From NCBI RefSeq assembly GCF_051014685.1, contig NC_135060.1, positions 8,184,001-8,248,000 of the forward strand: 64,000 nucleotides of DNA, in the 5' to 3' direction. Within the stretch, counting starts at the first letter, position 1. Each line of letters begins with the position of its first letter. Of this stretch, positions 48,187-58,915 are shown one piece after another. The stretch is from Ptiloglossa arizonensis (Eukaryota; Arthropoda; Insecta; Hymenoptera; Colletidae). The position numbers and the translations under genes are program-made. The notes under the pieces are model-generated. The model made no database searches, had not been told where the DNA came from, and saw only the letters and a list, made by a program, of their open reading frames with translations.

Positions 48187-50082
48187 TACGAAAGATCTCT
48201 GCTGCATAATGGTCCAGCACTTTTTGCACGGGCACACACTTTCCTGTTCCTTGAAATTCTCGGCCCGTTCTCTGTCACGGTTGGTGATCTGTGGCGGTGG
48301 CGGTGGTACGGGTGATGGCATAGGACTGGTGGCCACCTCGAGGCTGTCCGAGCTGGACTCGTGACGTCTCGGGGGTGTCACGTTGTTGCTTAGGTTGTTT
48401 ACCTGGGATGTTTGCTTCGCATCGGCGGATCGTCCATGATCGTTCGCGGACTTTGAGTGGGACGGTGACAGATAGACGTTCAGCATGCACTTGTTCTGTT
48501 GCATAATGGTCCAGCACTTTTTGCACGGGCACGCACTCTCCTGTTCCTTGAAATTCTCGGCCCGTTCGCGGTCCCGGTTGGTGACCTGTGGCGGGGGTGG
48601 AGGTACGGGCGGCGGTAGAGGACTGGTCGCCACCTCGAGGCTGTCCGAGCTGGAGTTGTGACGTCTAGGGGGCGTGATGTTTGTGACGTTCCCCTGGGAG
48701 GTTTGCTTCACCTCGGTCGATCTTCCGTGATCGTTCGCGGACTTTGAGTGGGACGGTGAGAGATAAACGTTCAGCATGCACTTGTTCTGTTGCGGCTGGG
48801 GCCGTAGGAAATCGTCCAACAGATAGAAGCTTTGAGCTCGGCTGGATCTGGTCGAGGCGGTGCGGTTCTCCGCGGATACAGCGGCGGCAGCCTGCTCGGC
48901 TTTGCAGAGGTTCTCGCGATGGGATACACCGATACACTCGTCGTCGAATTGATGTATGGTCGGGAGATGTCTATCCTCGAGGTCCCTCTCGGTCGATTCC
49001 ACGCCGTCCTGGTAGAGCCTACGGCTGACCTTCGATCGTCCGGTCTGACTGAATTCACCGTTTTCTCGGTAAATGTCCCTGCTGACGCGGGAGACACGGG
49101 CGGAATAGGAGGTGGGCTGTTGGTAACGCGACGACTTGTAACCGGAGCCGCGTAGATCGTCGCGTACGTGCTCGCCCTCGATCATCGAAACGCTCATGTT
49201 GTGGGACATGGAGTGTTGCACAGCGTGCGAACCACCACCGCTGCTGGTCGGTGCCCTGAGGAGAGCGCCGAGGGATCGCCACGTCCTGTCCAGCTGTCTG
49301 GTGGAGTTCGACGATACGGAGGATCTGGTCCATTTCCGGTCGTTACCGGGCGACGTGAGCGCGGTGTTGCCCACGGACCATTTGCGATCGTTCGCCGGTG
49401 ACGTGATCGAGGGCCATTTGCGTTCGTTGGACGGCGATGCCATCGAGGTGCTCGACCACTTGCGCTCGGAGGAGGATACGGTGGTGGTGGTGGCGGCCAA
49501 ACCGCGATCCGTACCACCGGCGTTCAATTGGTCCTCCCGTTGCCTGGCCTTCCACCAGGACGAGGTCGACGTGAACAGTATCAACGCGCCGCGGAGCGGA
49601 TTCTGATTCTTCGATGTGGTACCGCCGCCGCCACCGCCGCCACCTTTCGGCGAGTGCTCGCGATCCTTAACCTTCAACGAGCAATCGCGGAAATTCGTGT
49701 CGCACTCGCAATCGCTGAACGCTGACGCGTCCCGGTCCCATAACGCGTTCTTCTGAGCGGCGACCTCCTCCTCGTGGTAAAGCGTCGCGTTCGTGCTACG
49801 CAAACGTGGCCTGATCTTCACGAAACCGTAATCGTTGCTGTCCTGAATGGACTCCAACGCTTCGACCCGGTGTTGAACGGTACCGGTGGACGGTTGCAAC
49901 AACGACGTCTGACCGGACGAGTACTGATGATGACTGCCGCTCAGCTGCAAGCTCGGCTGTTGCAACAACGTCGAGGTCCTCGCGCGGTGTCCCTCGCCGG
50001 CGGTACTGCGCTGCAGACAAGAGAAACTCGCCGAGTGTCGCAGGCTCGAGGGCGGATTTCCCGGTTGACTCACTCCCAACAT
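48181..50082 (-). CDS. Long 5' coding exon of an unrecognised Ser/Arg/Pro-rich protein (634 codons, continues past an intron)
   Basis: The frame opens with ATG at 50082-50080, has an A at -3, and is preceded by an in-frame TGA at 50103-50101, so this is the first Met. It stays open for 646 codons, but the last 12 look like intron. At 48181/48180 the minus strand reads GACGAG|GTAAGT, a consensus donor falling exactly between codons 634 and 635 (phase 0). I see no membrane segment, signal peptide or catalytic domain. Visible parts are a Gln/Ser-rich N-terminus (about 40-67), a poly-Gly run (about 148-155), four to five short repeats centred on (N/S)(D/E)RKW (about 203-262), and two tandem copies of a ~98-residue module (about 430-627). 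Each module copy contains a NKCMLNVYLSPSHSKS segment, a proline run ending PVPPPPPQ, and a CPCKKCW motif. Proline runs of this kind can bind SH3, WW or EVH1 domains, so a scaffold or cytoskeletal adaptor is possible, but that is a guess. Length, single-frame openness and donor placement make coding status very likely. Confidence 0.8.
48204..48500 (-). repeat. In-exon tandem duplication, second copy (99 codons)
   Basis: This is the C-terminal copy of the duplicated module in the 48181-50082 exon. It matches 48501-48794 along its whole length and in the same frame. It differs by a handful of substitutions and by two extra codons in the Asn/Ser stretch before the TPPRRH motif. The proline run reads SPMPSPVPPPPP here, against SPLPPPVPPPPP in the other copy. 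The CPCKKCWTIM motif is intact. Confidence 0.85.
48501..48794 (-). repeat. In-exon tandem duplication, first copy (about 97 codons)
   Basis: This is the N-terminal copy of the module, encoding residues of about 430-528. It starts at the QQNKCML segment and ends at CWTIM, where the second copy joins without a spacer. Length differences between copies are multiples of three, so the frame has been preserved. Confidence 0.85.
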
Positions 50083-50675
50083 CTTCCCTCTTTGATATAT
50101 TCAGTCTTTGATCTCGAGCAGCGGGGAAAAAGAGATTTCGATCGCTGGAGCGATTTCACGGACGGCTCGGGACGGATCGATGCTCTAGCTCGTCATTACA
50201 CTGGCAGTGATCTTTGTCGATTGTTCCTGCGGCGGCACGCGACGATAAGCTCGCTTCGAGGTGCAAACCTTCCCTTTCCGTGTTCGTCGGTTCTTTCGCG
50301 CGTCACATCCTCGATGCGATTCTCGTGAACAGGCAGCCTTGTCGGCTACATCCTCGTTGCTCTCGGTGCCTTTCGTACCGTACGCAGACGGTTCGTACGA
50401 AATCTGGAACAGAAAGTAGGAACAGGATAGGGGCTAGCGAACTCAAAAGAAAAAAACGGCTACAACGAATCGAAGCGACCAAGCATGAGGGGGGCGAGGG
50501 CGGGGGGTGGTTGCGGGGGGCCTGGCTCGTGAACGAAATTAAACGATCGATGCGAACGACGGAAGAACACCAGACTCGTGGGAAGCGGACGTACGTCGTT
50601 CTTCCGTCGCGTTCGCCGATATATGATGAATGTACTACGAGTTTCCTCGTTCGATAACACTTATTGAACGGTACC
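50083..50675 (-). other. 5' flank of the coding exon (5' UTR, upstream intron or promoter)
   Basis: This is the region upstream of the ATG on the minus strand. A pyrimidine-rich stretch ending in AG (about 50127-50145 on the plus strand, read in reverse) could be a splice acceptor 40-60 bases before the ATG, which would place an earlier non-coding exon further right. A G-rich tract lies at 50489-50520. I see no clear TATA box or initiator. Confidence 0.4.
50489..50520 (+). promoter_or_regulatory. G-quadruplex-capable G tract upstream of the gene
   Basis: The plus strand holds four G runs (6, 3, 6 and 6 bases) separated by short loops. This fits the classic intramolecular G-quadruplex pattern. 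It lies about 410-440 bp upstream of the minus-strand ATG, on the template strand. A regulatory role is inferred only from position. Confidence 0.45.
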
Positions 50676-51748
50676 AGGTTATTCGATAAGTTTTGTCGGA
50701 CGATGGAACATATTGAACAGTACGGTACTCAGTTGCTCGATCAGTTTCGTCGTTCCATAAAACTTACCGAACAGTACTACATTGAGCGGTACTGTTCAGT
50801 AGGTTTCATCGAACGACGTTCAACGATACTGTACAATAAGTTTCATCGAACGACATTGAACAGTATTGTACAATTTAGTACTGTTCGATAAGTTTAATTG
50901 AACGACATTGAACAGTACTGCTCGATAAGTACGATAAGTTTCATCAAACACCATTGAACAGTACTGTTAGATATAGTACTGTTGAATATGTTTTATCGAA
51001 CGACATTGAACAGTACTGTTCAATGTGGTACTGTTGAATAAGTTTTGTCGAACGATATTGAACAGTACTGTTCAATGCAGTACTGCTCCATAAATTTTAT
51101 CGAACGATGTTGAACAGTACTGTACAATAAGTTTCATCAAACACCATTGAACAGTACTGTTAGATATAGTACTGTTGAATATGTTTTATCGAACGACATT
51201 GAACAGTACTGTTCAATGTAGTACTGTTGAATAAGTTTTATCGAACAACATTGAACAGTACTGTTGAATAAGTTTTATCGAATGATATTGAACAGTACCG
51301 TTGAATAAGTTTTATCTAACGACATTGAACAGTACTGCTCAATGGTTTTATCGAACAACATTGAACACTACTGCTCAATGATTTTATCGAACGTTAGTTC
51401 AAGTACTGTTCAATGCAGTACTGTTCTATAAGTTTTATCGAACGATATTGAACAGTACTGTTCAATGCAGTACTGTTCTATAAGTTTTATCGAACGATAT
51501 CGAACAGTACTGTTCAATGTAGTACTGTTCCACAAGTTTCATCGAACGATATTGAACAGTACTGTTCAATGTAGTACTGTTCCATAAGTTTTGTCGAACG
51601 ACATTGAACAGTACTCTTCAATGTAGTACCGCTCGATAAGTTTTATCGAACGACATTGAACACTACTGTTGGATAAGTTTTATCGAACGACATTGAACAG
51701 TATCGTTGAATAAGTTTTATGAAACGATAAAACTTATCGAACAACCTA
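50676..51748. repeat. Minisatellite of 37-52 bp units bounded by inverted mariner-like termini
   Basis: The left edge reads AGGTTATTCGATAAGTTTTG and the right edge AAACTTATCGAACAACCTAT, inverted copies of the type A MITE terminus. Between them lie about 22 units of the form TTGAACAGTACTGTTCAA, then TGTAGTACTGTTGAATAAGT, then TTTATCGAACGACA. Some units lack the middle part. Each full unit contains an 18-bp perfect palindrome. The tract reads as a MITE whose interior became a tandem array. Confidence 0.8.
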
Positions 51749-54700
51749 TTATGCGCGATCGTGTCCAATGGAACCTACGAGAGTTCCACGGGGAGAAGGA
51801 GAATAGAGCGATGACGAACGAAAAATGATGGAGCTCAGTAGGTACGATTCGTTCGGCGATCGGTGAAGGACCAAGGTCGTTTCGAAACCAAGGCCAGGTA
51901 TCTACCGAAATGCTCTTTGAAAATTCGATTTATTTTTAACCGCGTCGCTACGTTCTCGGTGAACGCTCGACGTATCTTTCGATCGTTCACCGAGACTCGT
52001 TCGAACGCTTCCACGACATTTGAATATTAATATTTACGAAACACAAAAATTAAAAATCATACACGAACGTATTCTCTGTGAACGTCTCAGGAAATGGTTC
52101 CTCTATCGGTAGACACCGTATATGTATAGCGATCGTCGTTTCGACGAACACGATGAATATGTAGCGAGTGTTTGATGAAAGTTCGCAGCGATGTTTCCAT
52201 GCTCTTCGAATCGAACATTACGAGGTAGAGTTCTTTCGAGGTATTCTCTTCGACGTTTCGACCGATTAGTTCCTTTTCGGAAACAATATACAATAATGAT
52301 CTAAAATACAACGAAATAAAAAAGGAACAGACGATAAAATAAAAAATTACAAATTAATATATACATATCCAATATAGAACATGTGGAAATAAATCGGAGA
52401 AAACGTAACTGAATATACTGAATCGAATATTTATAATCGGGCTAGATTCGCCTTAGAAATAACTTTCATCGATTCTTCTCGCTCGAATGAACGATAACCG
52501 CGCGAATCGAGAGGTTACGTTCAAATAAAGATACAAATGGTTAAAAATAATACAAAACCAGAGACACGTTACATCTCACTGTACCTCGAATCACCTTTGT
52601 ATCTCGTTTCCGAAGAGAACCGAGACGAACCGATCGAAACGTCGTAGGAAAATGCTCGCGATGATGTTTACCTCGCAATCGTTCTCGTACACCGAAGCGA
52701 CAACTAAAACTTGTATCTCGTGAGAACATAGGACCGATGCAGCCGCGTTAAAAAGAAGCACTGGGGTTAGAAAAAGAAAAGAGAAACAGAAAATGAACAA
52801 ATTCAAAGACGACTTGGGGTAAACGTTGGTGATTCAAAATCAGGTTGGAACTAGGTAGTTGGGTTGGTTGGGTTGGTGGGAGTGTGTCTATCTACGGTTG
52901 GTTGGAAATATTAAATCGTACACGTTTTAATTATTCCCCAATTAGCGAAGTCTGGAGCGCAATTAACGCGATTAACGTTCGTGGAAAAAAAAACGTCTGG
53001 CGATCGCTCAAAGGGCAGACTCGTTTGGCGGCTGCGCGGCAGGGAATCGCATCCTTTTTCGAGTGGGTTCCGTTTCGAAAATACGAAGGAAGCTTCACTA
53101 GCAACTTTCGTGTCTCCCCGAACTCCGTGAGCTTTTTTACCACCGTTCGAACCACACTGGCCGGAGAAACGTTGAATGGACGTCGAGTTCTCGTAGCACT
53201 ATCGAGCCGATGGTTCGACACTCGGGCGCGTTTCGAGTGCTAATTAAAATTCTCTCGGTTGCAGGCCGAGTTTGTCCGTGTTGGTCTCGTCGATACGATT
53301 ACGCGTACACGTGTACACGTGTACACGTGGGGATGGCACATGTGACGTTGGATGCCACGGTGGCCAGCTCGCATACTTCAAACGGACAACGACTGTACCT
53401 GTTTCTCATTTACGTAGAGACGAAACGACGTGACGTTACATCGACCAACGATCGTTTCCCCGCTACGAGATAATTTCGTGCAATTTCCGAGATTAAAACA
53501 GTCGATCGTTATACTGCACGTGCGATCGAGTTTATCGGGGTTTCGTCCAGTTAACGATGGCCAGGGGCGGTCGGTTTACGACGCGGACGTGACTCCTTCG
53601 CTATTCTGCGATTTCTTACTCGTATAGTTCTTCTTCGTTGAATTTTAGCCGACGAGACGAAAAATTCGTACGGGATGCACAGTGCGTAACTCTCGCCGGA
53701 AGATATTCTCGTAAAATCGTCGTTCCACGTTCCTTCGATTTCATTTGTTTCGGTATCGTCGAAGCGTAATGGTAAACGCGGAGTATCGAACCGAACAATT
53801 ACGATCCGAAATTATTCGAATACGGATTCTTCCGGATACGTCGATGAATTATTATTTTGTACGAATGACACCGAAATGTCACCCACGCAACCTTAGGTTA
53901 ACGCACGCGGCTAAATTCGTTTGTTCTGGACTGTAATATCACGACGATGAAAATAGTTGGAAAATGTTTGGAGAAATGTCAACTGCTAAGAAATCTTAAG
54001 AAATTCGACATTGGAGAGAAATATATTCGTATCGTTTTATTTCTCACAGTGAGGATTCTTTTCCTGGGCTTCTTTCGGATTATAATGTTAGGTAACTTGG
54101 ACTTTTGACTAGTCTCGTTAAATATTCCTCGAGATATGTATGGCTGCACGTTGTGTAACAAATTTTCCTCCCCTACCGACACCAAACTTGGTCACTTTGT
54201 TAACGTTCTTCGCTAGAAAACCAAAACATAGATCGTTAACGTGTAAAACGTGTCAGCTGTTTCGTACAATATTAATTGGTCGTATCGAGATAAGTAAGAA
54301 ATTTAACTATAACTCGGTGAAATCTCCAAATTCATGATTTCGCGTATCACGTTTCGTACATCGATCGAATACGATTCTCGAACAACGAGCTTCAGCCTCT
54401 TATAAAACGAAGTAACGCGATTACAAAGACGTTAAAATTCTTGCAATACTATTGTAACCGACTAAACGAAAAAACAGCTTTGCAACGTCTTTGTAAAAGA
54501 TTCTTGCAAAAGAATCTTCCACCACAAGGATCCTCGTCCATGGACGTTCTCGTTGCTCTTACGAACCAAGGTCATTCAAAGTGGACGAACCTTCTAACGA
54601 TTAAAGCGCAACGTAAATCTCGAAGAACATTCGAATAATGCAACAAATCTTGTTCGTACGATAACTGTTCGTAGTTTATCGTAAATACACTTTATTACCA

Positions 54701-54767
54701 GTTATTTTCACCATCTCGTCGTATTTTACTTCTTCGCAAATACTTACGTTCGTACGCACAGCTATTA
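51749..54767. other. Non-coding stretch between two repeat arrays
   Basis: No gene is recognised. A palindromic GTACACGTGTACACGTGTAC run (about 53308-53335) stacks E-box-like CACGTG cores. The frame at 52845-53243 (132 codons) overlaps an opposite-strand frame and shows no domain. Confidence 0.35.
53308..53335. promoter_or_regulatory. Stacked CACGTG (E-box) palindromes
   Basis: A short TACACGTG tandem gives at least three overlapping CACGTG cores. This is the consensus for bHLH factors such as Myc/Max or Clock-type dimers. It may simply be a microsatellite. Confidence 0.3.
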
Positions 54768-55584
54768 ATAGGATGTTCGATAAGTTTTGTCGTTGAATGA
54801 AACTTATCGAACAACGTAATACTATACTGTTCGCTAAGTTTTACCGAACGACTTATCGAACAACTGTATATCATTGAACTTAAAACTTATCGAATCTAAT
54901 ACTATACTGTTCGCTAAGTTTTATCGAATAACTTATTGAACAATCTTATACTTTTGAACTTCAAACTTATCGAACAACCTAGTACTATACTGTTCACTAA
55001 GTTTTATGGAACGATTTACTGAACAACCTTATACTATTGAACTTGAAACTTATCGAACAACCTAGTACTATACTGTTCACTAAGTTTTATCGAACGACAA
55101 AACTTATCGAGCAACTTAGTACTATACTATTGAATAAGTTCTATCGAACGACAAAACTTATTGAACAACCTAGTACTATACTATGCACTAAGTTTTATTG
55201 AACAAAACTTATCGAGCAACCTAATACTATACTGTTCACTAAATTTTATCGAATGACTTATTGAAAAATCTTATACTTTTGAACTTAAAACTTACTGAAC
55301 AACCTACTACTATACTACTCACTAAGTTCTATCGAACAAAACTTATCGAACAACCTAATACTATACTGTTCGCTAAGTTTTATCGAACGACTTATCGAAC
55401 AACCTTATACCATTGAACTTAAAACTTATCAAACAACCTAGTACTATACTACTCACTAGGTTCTATCAAACGACAAAGCTTACCGCACAACCTTATACCA
55501 TTGAACTTAAAACATATTAAACAACCTAGTACCACACTATTCTCTAAGTTTCAACGAACGACAAAACTTACTAAACAACCTAGT
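54768..55584. repeat. Second array bounded by inverted mariner-like termini (about 83-bp units)
   Basis: The left edge is ATAGGATGTTCGATAAGTTT and the right edge GACAAAACTTACTAAACAAC plus CTAG. Between them, units of the type AGTACTATACTGTTCNCTAA, TTTTATCGAACGACTTATCG and TATACTATTGAACTTAAAAC recur about ten times with deletions. The ACTTATCGAACAACCT terminus itself is embedded in every unit, so the terminus was amplified along with the interior. Confidence 0.8.
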
Positions 55585-56589
55585 GCATCGATTCCCAATT
55601 ACCCACAACTCCCCGAAAAGCTTCCGGAAGTGGTAACCGATCGCCAGCTCCTCGCGAAATATATCCCCAAGTTGTATCCATCCACGGAGACCGATCTCGC
55701 TTTGCGTGAAAACAATCGGCGCGATCTCGGCCATCTAAATGGAATCCATCCGATTGTACGCGTCTACATGGAACGAGTTACGCGTCCCCGTAAAGATTTC
55801 TCTGAGTTTACGGCAACGGCACGCGGCCACCGTGTCTACCGCGTGTCTATGTAGGTGCAAAACAGTGAAAGGTTTTTCAAGGCACGAAAGTAAAGTGACA
55901 CCTACACGCGGCCGATCGCTAATGCAAAAAGGCAAGGCCGTTCGCGCGGATAAAAGTTCACTGCATCATTGCGAAAGCCAATCGGCCGTTGCGGCAACAA
56001 TGCCGGCTAATGGGATACCAGCGAATCCGAGCGGGAACTTCATTTTAATTCCGCTCCGCGATACCAATTAGACGCCGATACGCGGAGGCTACACTTTCTA
56101 CCGTGCTGGCCAACTGGTACCTGCGTCGAGCTATTATTGCTTCAGTGCGTTCTTTCGCGGCGGGGGGTTGCTTGCCCGATGTTGGAGACCACGATGGTGA
56201 GGGGAGGGCTTTGGGGGGGGGGATTTCAACACACGGAGAAACGAGCAATCTCTTTGTCCTTGCGCCGGATATTTTCGATAAAACGAGCGAGGAACGGTCG
56301 TTGCGCGATATACGTATCAAAAACGTCGTACAATCGATGACACTAAGAGCTCGCGTCTCGGCTCGAGGGACGATTTCGTTCGTCTTCTCTTCAGTCGATG
56401 GAGAGTATCGTACGCGAGGTATGCATTTACTTACGAGTCGGAGCGACGAACCAAAGACACGACTTTCCGCGGTTTAATTCCGACGTCCGACCAACCTTCG
56501 AGATCGCGATCTCGCCGAAGCTCGCTTGCAATTCTAATGCAGTCATTAACCGGGATCGTTTAAATGGAAAAAAAAGGACATCTACGTCC
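55585..56589. other. Non-coding stretch, partly GC-rich
   Basis: Overlapping frames of 90-125 codons on both strands show no domain. A G-rich tract at 56201-56222 (runs of 4, 3 and 10 G) adds a second possible G-quadruplex. Confidence 0.35.
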
Positions 56590-57500
56590 TTCACCACCCC
56601 CTCACTCTCTCTTTTCTTTTGTCTCTCTTTCTCTCTGTCTTTCTTATTCGCTATCCTTTTTTTCTTTCTCCTTTTCTCTCTCTCACACTTGTTTACTCAC
56701 TTACTCATTTATTCCTCACTAGTTCACTCGCTCACCCTCTCTCTTTTTTTGTCTCTCTCCTCTCTTCTCTCAGTCATTTACTTACTCACTCACTCGTTTA
56801 CTCATTTACTTATTCCTCACTCATTTGTTCGCTAACCCTTTCTCTTCTCTCTTATTCAGTTACTCACTTACCAGCTCACTCACTAACTCTGTCACTTAGT
56901 CATTCACTCACTCACTTACTCTCTCACTTATTCTTCACTGATTTGCTCACTTACCCTTCCTCTTTTATTTACTCACTCACTTACTCCTCACTCATTTATT
57001 TACTCACTTACTAGCTCACTCACTAACTCTGTCACTTAATCACTCACTCACTCATTTACTTATTCTTCATTAACTTGCTCTCTTACCCTTCCTCTTTCAT
57101 TTACTCACTCATTTACTCCTCACTCATTTATTCACTCACCCTTTTTCTCTCTCTGTCTCTCTCCTCTCTCTCTCACTTTCTCACTTACTCACTTACTCAC
57201 TTACTCACTTACTCACTCACTCACTCACTCATTTACTCACTCATTCACATACTTACTTATTTATTCACTCACCCTCTTTCTCTCTCCTCTCTCGCTCATT
57301 TACTCACTTACTCACTCACTTATTCCTCGCTCATTTGCTCACTCACCCTCCCTCTCTCGTTTACTCACGCTCACTCGCTTACTCACTTACTCGCCAACTC
57401 CGTCACTCGCCCGCTCGCTTATTCCTCACTCATCTGCTCACCCTCCCTCCCTCTCTCTCTCTCTCTCTCTCTTTCTCTCCTATCCTCTCTCCGCCACTCT
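56590..57500. repeat. Pyrimidine-rich CTCA/CTTA array
   Basis: About 900 bp of CTCACTCACTCATTTACTCA-type sequence mixed with CTCT runs. Larger repeated blocks include TTTACTTATTCTTCA and TCACTCACCCTCTTTCTCTC. Long Ser/Leu frames on the plus strand are artefacts. Confidence 0.9.
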
Positions 57501-58304
57501 CTGGCTCTCCCGTTAAAATTCCGCGCTCTCACGGAGTAACCCGGGCAGAGCGTAAAGCGGCGTTTAATTAATCCGCCGACTTGACCGAATTTTTTTGAGC
57601 GACGCGATGCGGATCATCCTGGAAACCGCAGAACCGTATAGCATTCAGTGCATGAAAGCAAGGAAAACGAAGCAAGCAGCGGCTGTGTAACTCATCGTGG
57701 CGGGGGCCGCGTACCGCGAAACGAACCACGGCATCCGTCGTTGCATCGAGAAGAATCGTCGAAGGCAATTGAAACGACTGAGACTGAGCGAAAAAGAAAA
57801 AGAGAGAGAAGAAGGAAAGAAGGAAGACAGAAAAGAAAAAGAAAGACGGAAAGAGAAGAAAGAGCGAGGCGCTTTTCGAACGGACGGATGTTTATACGGG
57901 TGGCTCATGCATATGCGCATCGAACGATCGCCTTATACGCGATTCTCAAAACTGCCGTTCGTCATTGTTCGCGAACGGATGGTAGAACGAATAATCACGT
58001 CTATACCAGAAGTGCCGATCGACGACCACCTTGTCGTCGAACATCGACGCCTATTGATAATTATAACGAATTGTCCGTAACGTTGATATTCATCGAGGAA
58101 ATCTCGCTCGAGTAAATAAACACCAGCCGCCAGCTCGACAACTCACGATGGACGGTACCTCGAGCCAATTATAAAAGACGCAAGATTTTGATTTTTTCAC
58201 ACTTTTGCTCCCGCTGTGGATATTTATCGGGAAACAATTTGGATAACTGCAACCTTTGGATTGCAACCATTGAAAAACAGTTTGGATAACAATTGGAGTA
58301 CTTT
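57501..58304. other. Non-coding stretch
   Basis: It has a purine-rich run (about 57788-57870) opposite the preceding pyrimidine array. Two overlapping plus-strand frames of 127-155 codons are Arg/Lys/Glu-rich for that reason. No gene is recognised. Confidence 0.35.
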
Positions 58305-58915
58305 CGCAACCCTTGTGTGCGTTCCTTGGGTCTCTTTCGATTTATTCTCGTGGTATATTGTTATTTTATAATCAAAGGTATTGCGATAGATATTCTTCTA
58401 CATTTCTTTCATTCTTTCGTTGTATTATAAAGTTAATAGTTAACCAATCAATGACCTAACTCAGACCTAATCCTTGTACGTTCCTTGGGTCTCTTTTAAT
58501 TTATCCTCGTGGTACATTGTTATTTTATAATCAAAGGTATTACGATAAATATGCTTCTATATTTCTTTGATCCTTTCGTTGTATTAGAAAATTAATACTT
58601 AACCAACCAATGATCTAACTCAGACCTAATCCTTGTACGTTTCTTGGGTCTCTTTCGATTTATCCTTGTAATATATTGTTATTTTATAATCAAAAGTATT
58701 GTAATAGATATGCTTCTACATTTCTTTCATTCTTTCGTTGTATTAGAAAATTAATATCTAACCAACCAATGACTTAACTCAGACCTAATTCTTGTACGTT
58801 TCTTGGATCTCTTTCCATTTATTCTCGTGGTATATTGTTATTTTATAATCAAAGGTATTACGATAGATATGCTTCTTCATTTCTTTGATCCTTTCGTTGT
58901 ACTATAAAATTAAGT
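58305..58915. repeat. 159-bp tandem repeat, four copies
   Basis: Unit markers (CGTTYCTTGGGTCTCTTT) lie at 58320, 58479, 58638 and 58797. Shared text includes GTATATTGTTATTTTATAAT and TTCTTTNATCCTTTCGTTGT. Confidence 0.9.

Noticed and set aside
50676..51748. Possible viral or phage origin of the palindromic array
   Set aside because: No coding sequence is present, and the edges match mariner-like termini, which explain it better.
56398..57539. Leucine/serine-rich plus-strand frames resembling membrane proteins
   Set aside because: They are produced by CTCA/CTTA pyrimidine repeats.
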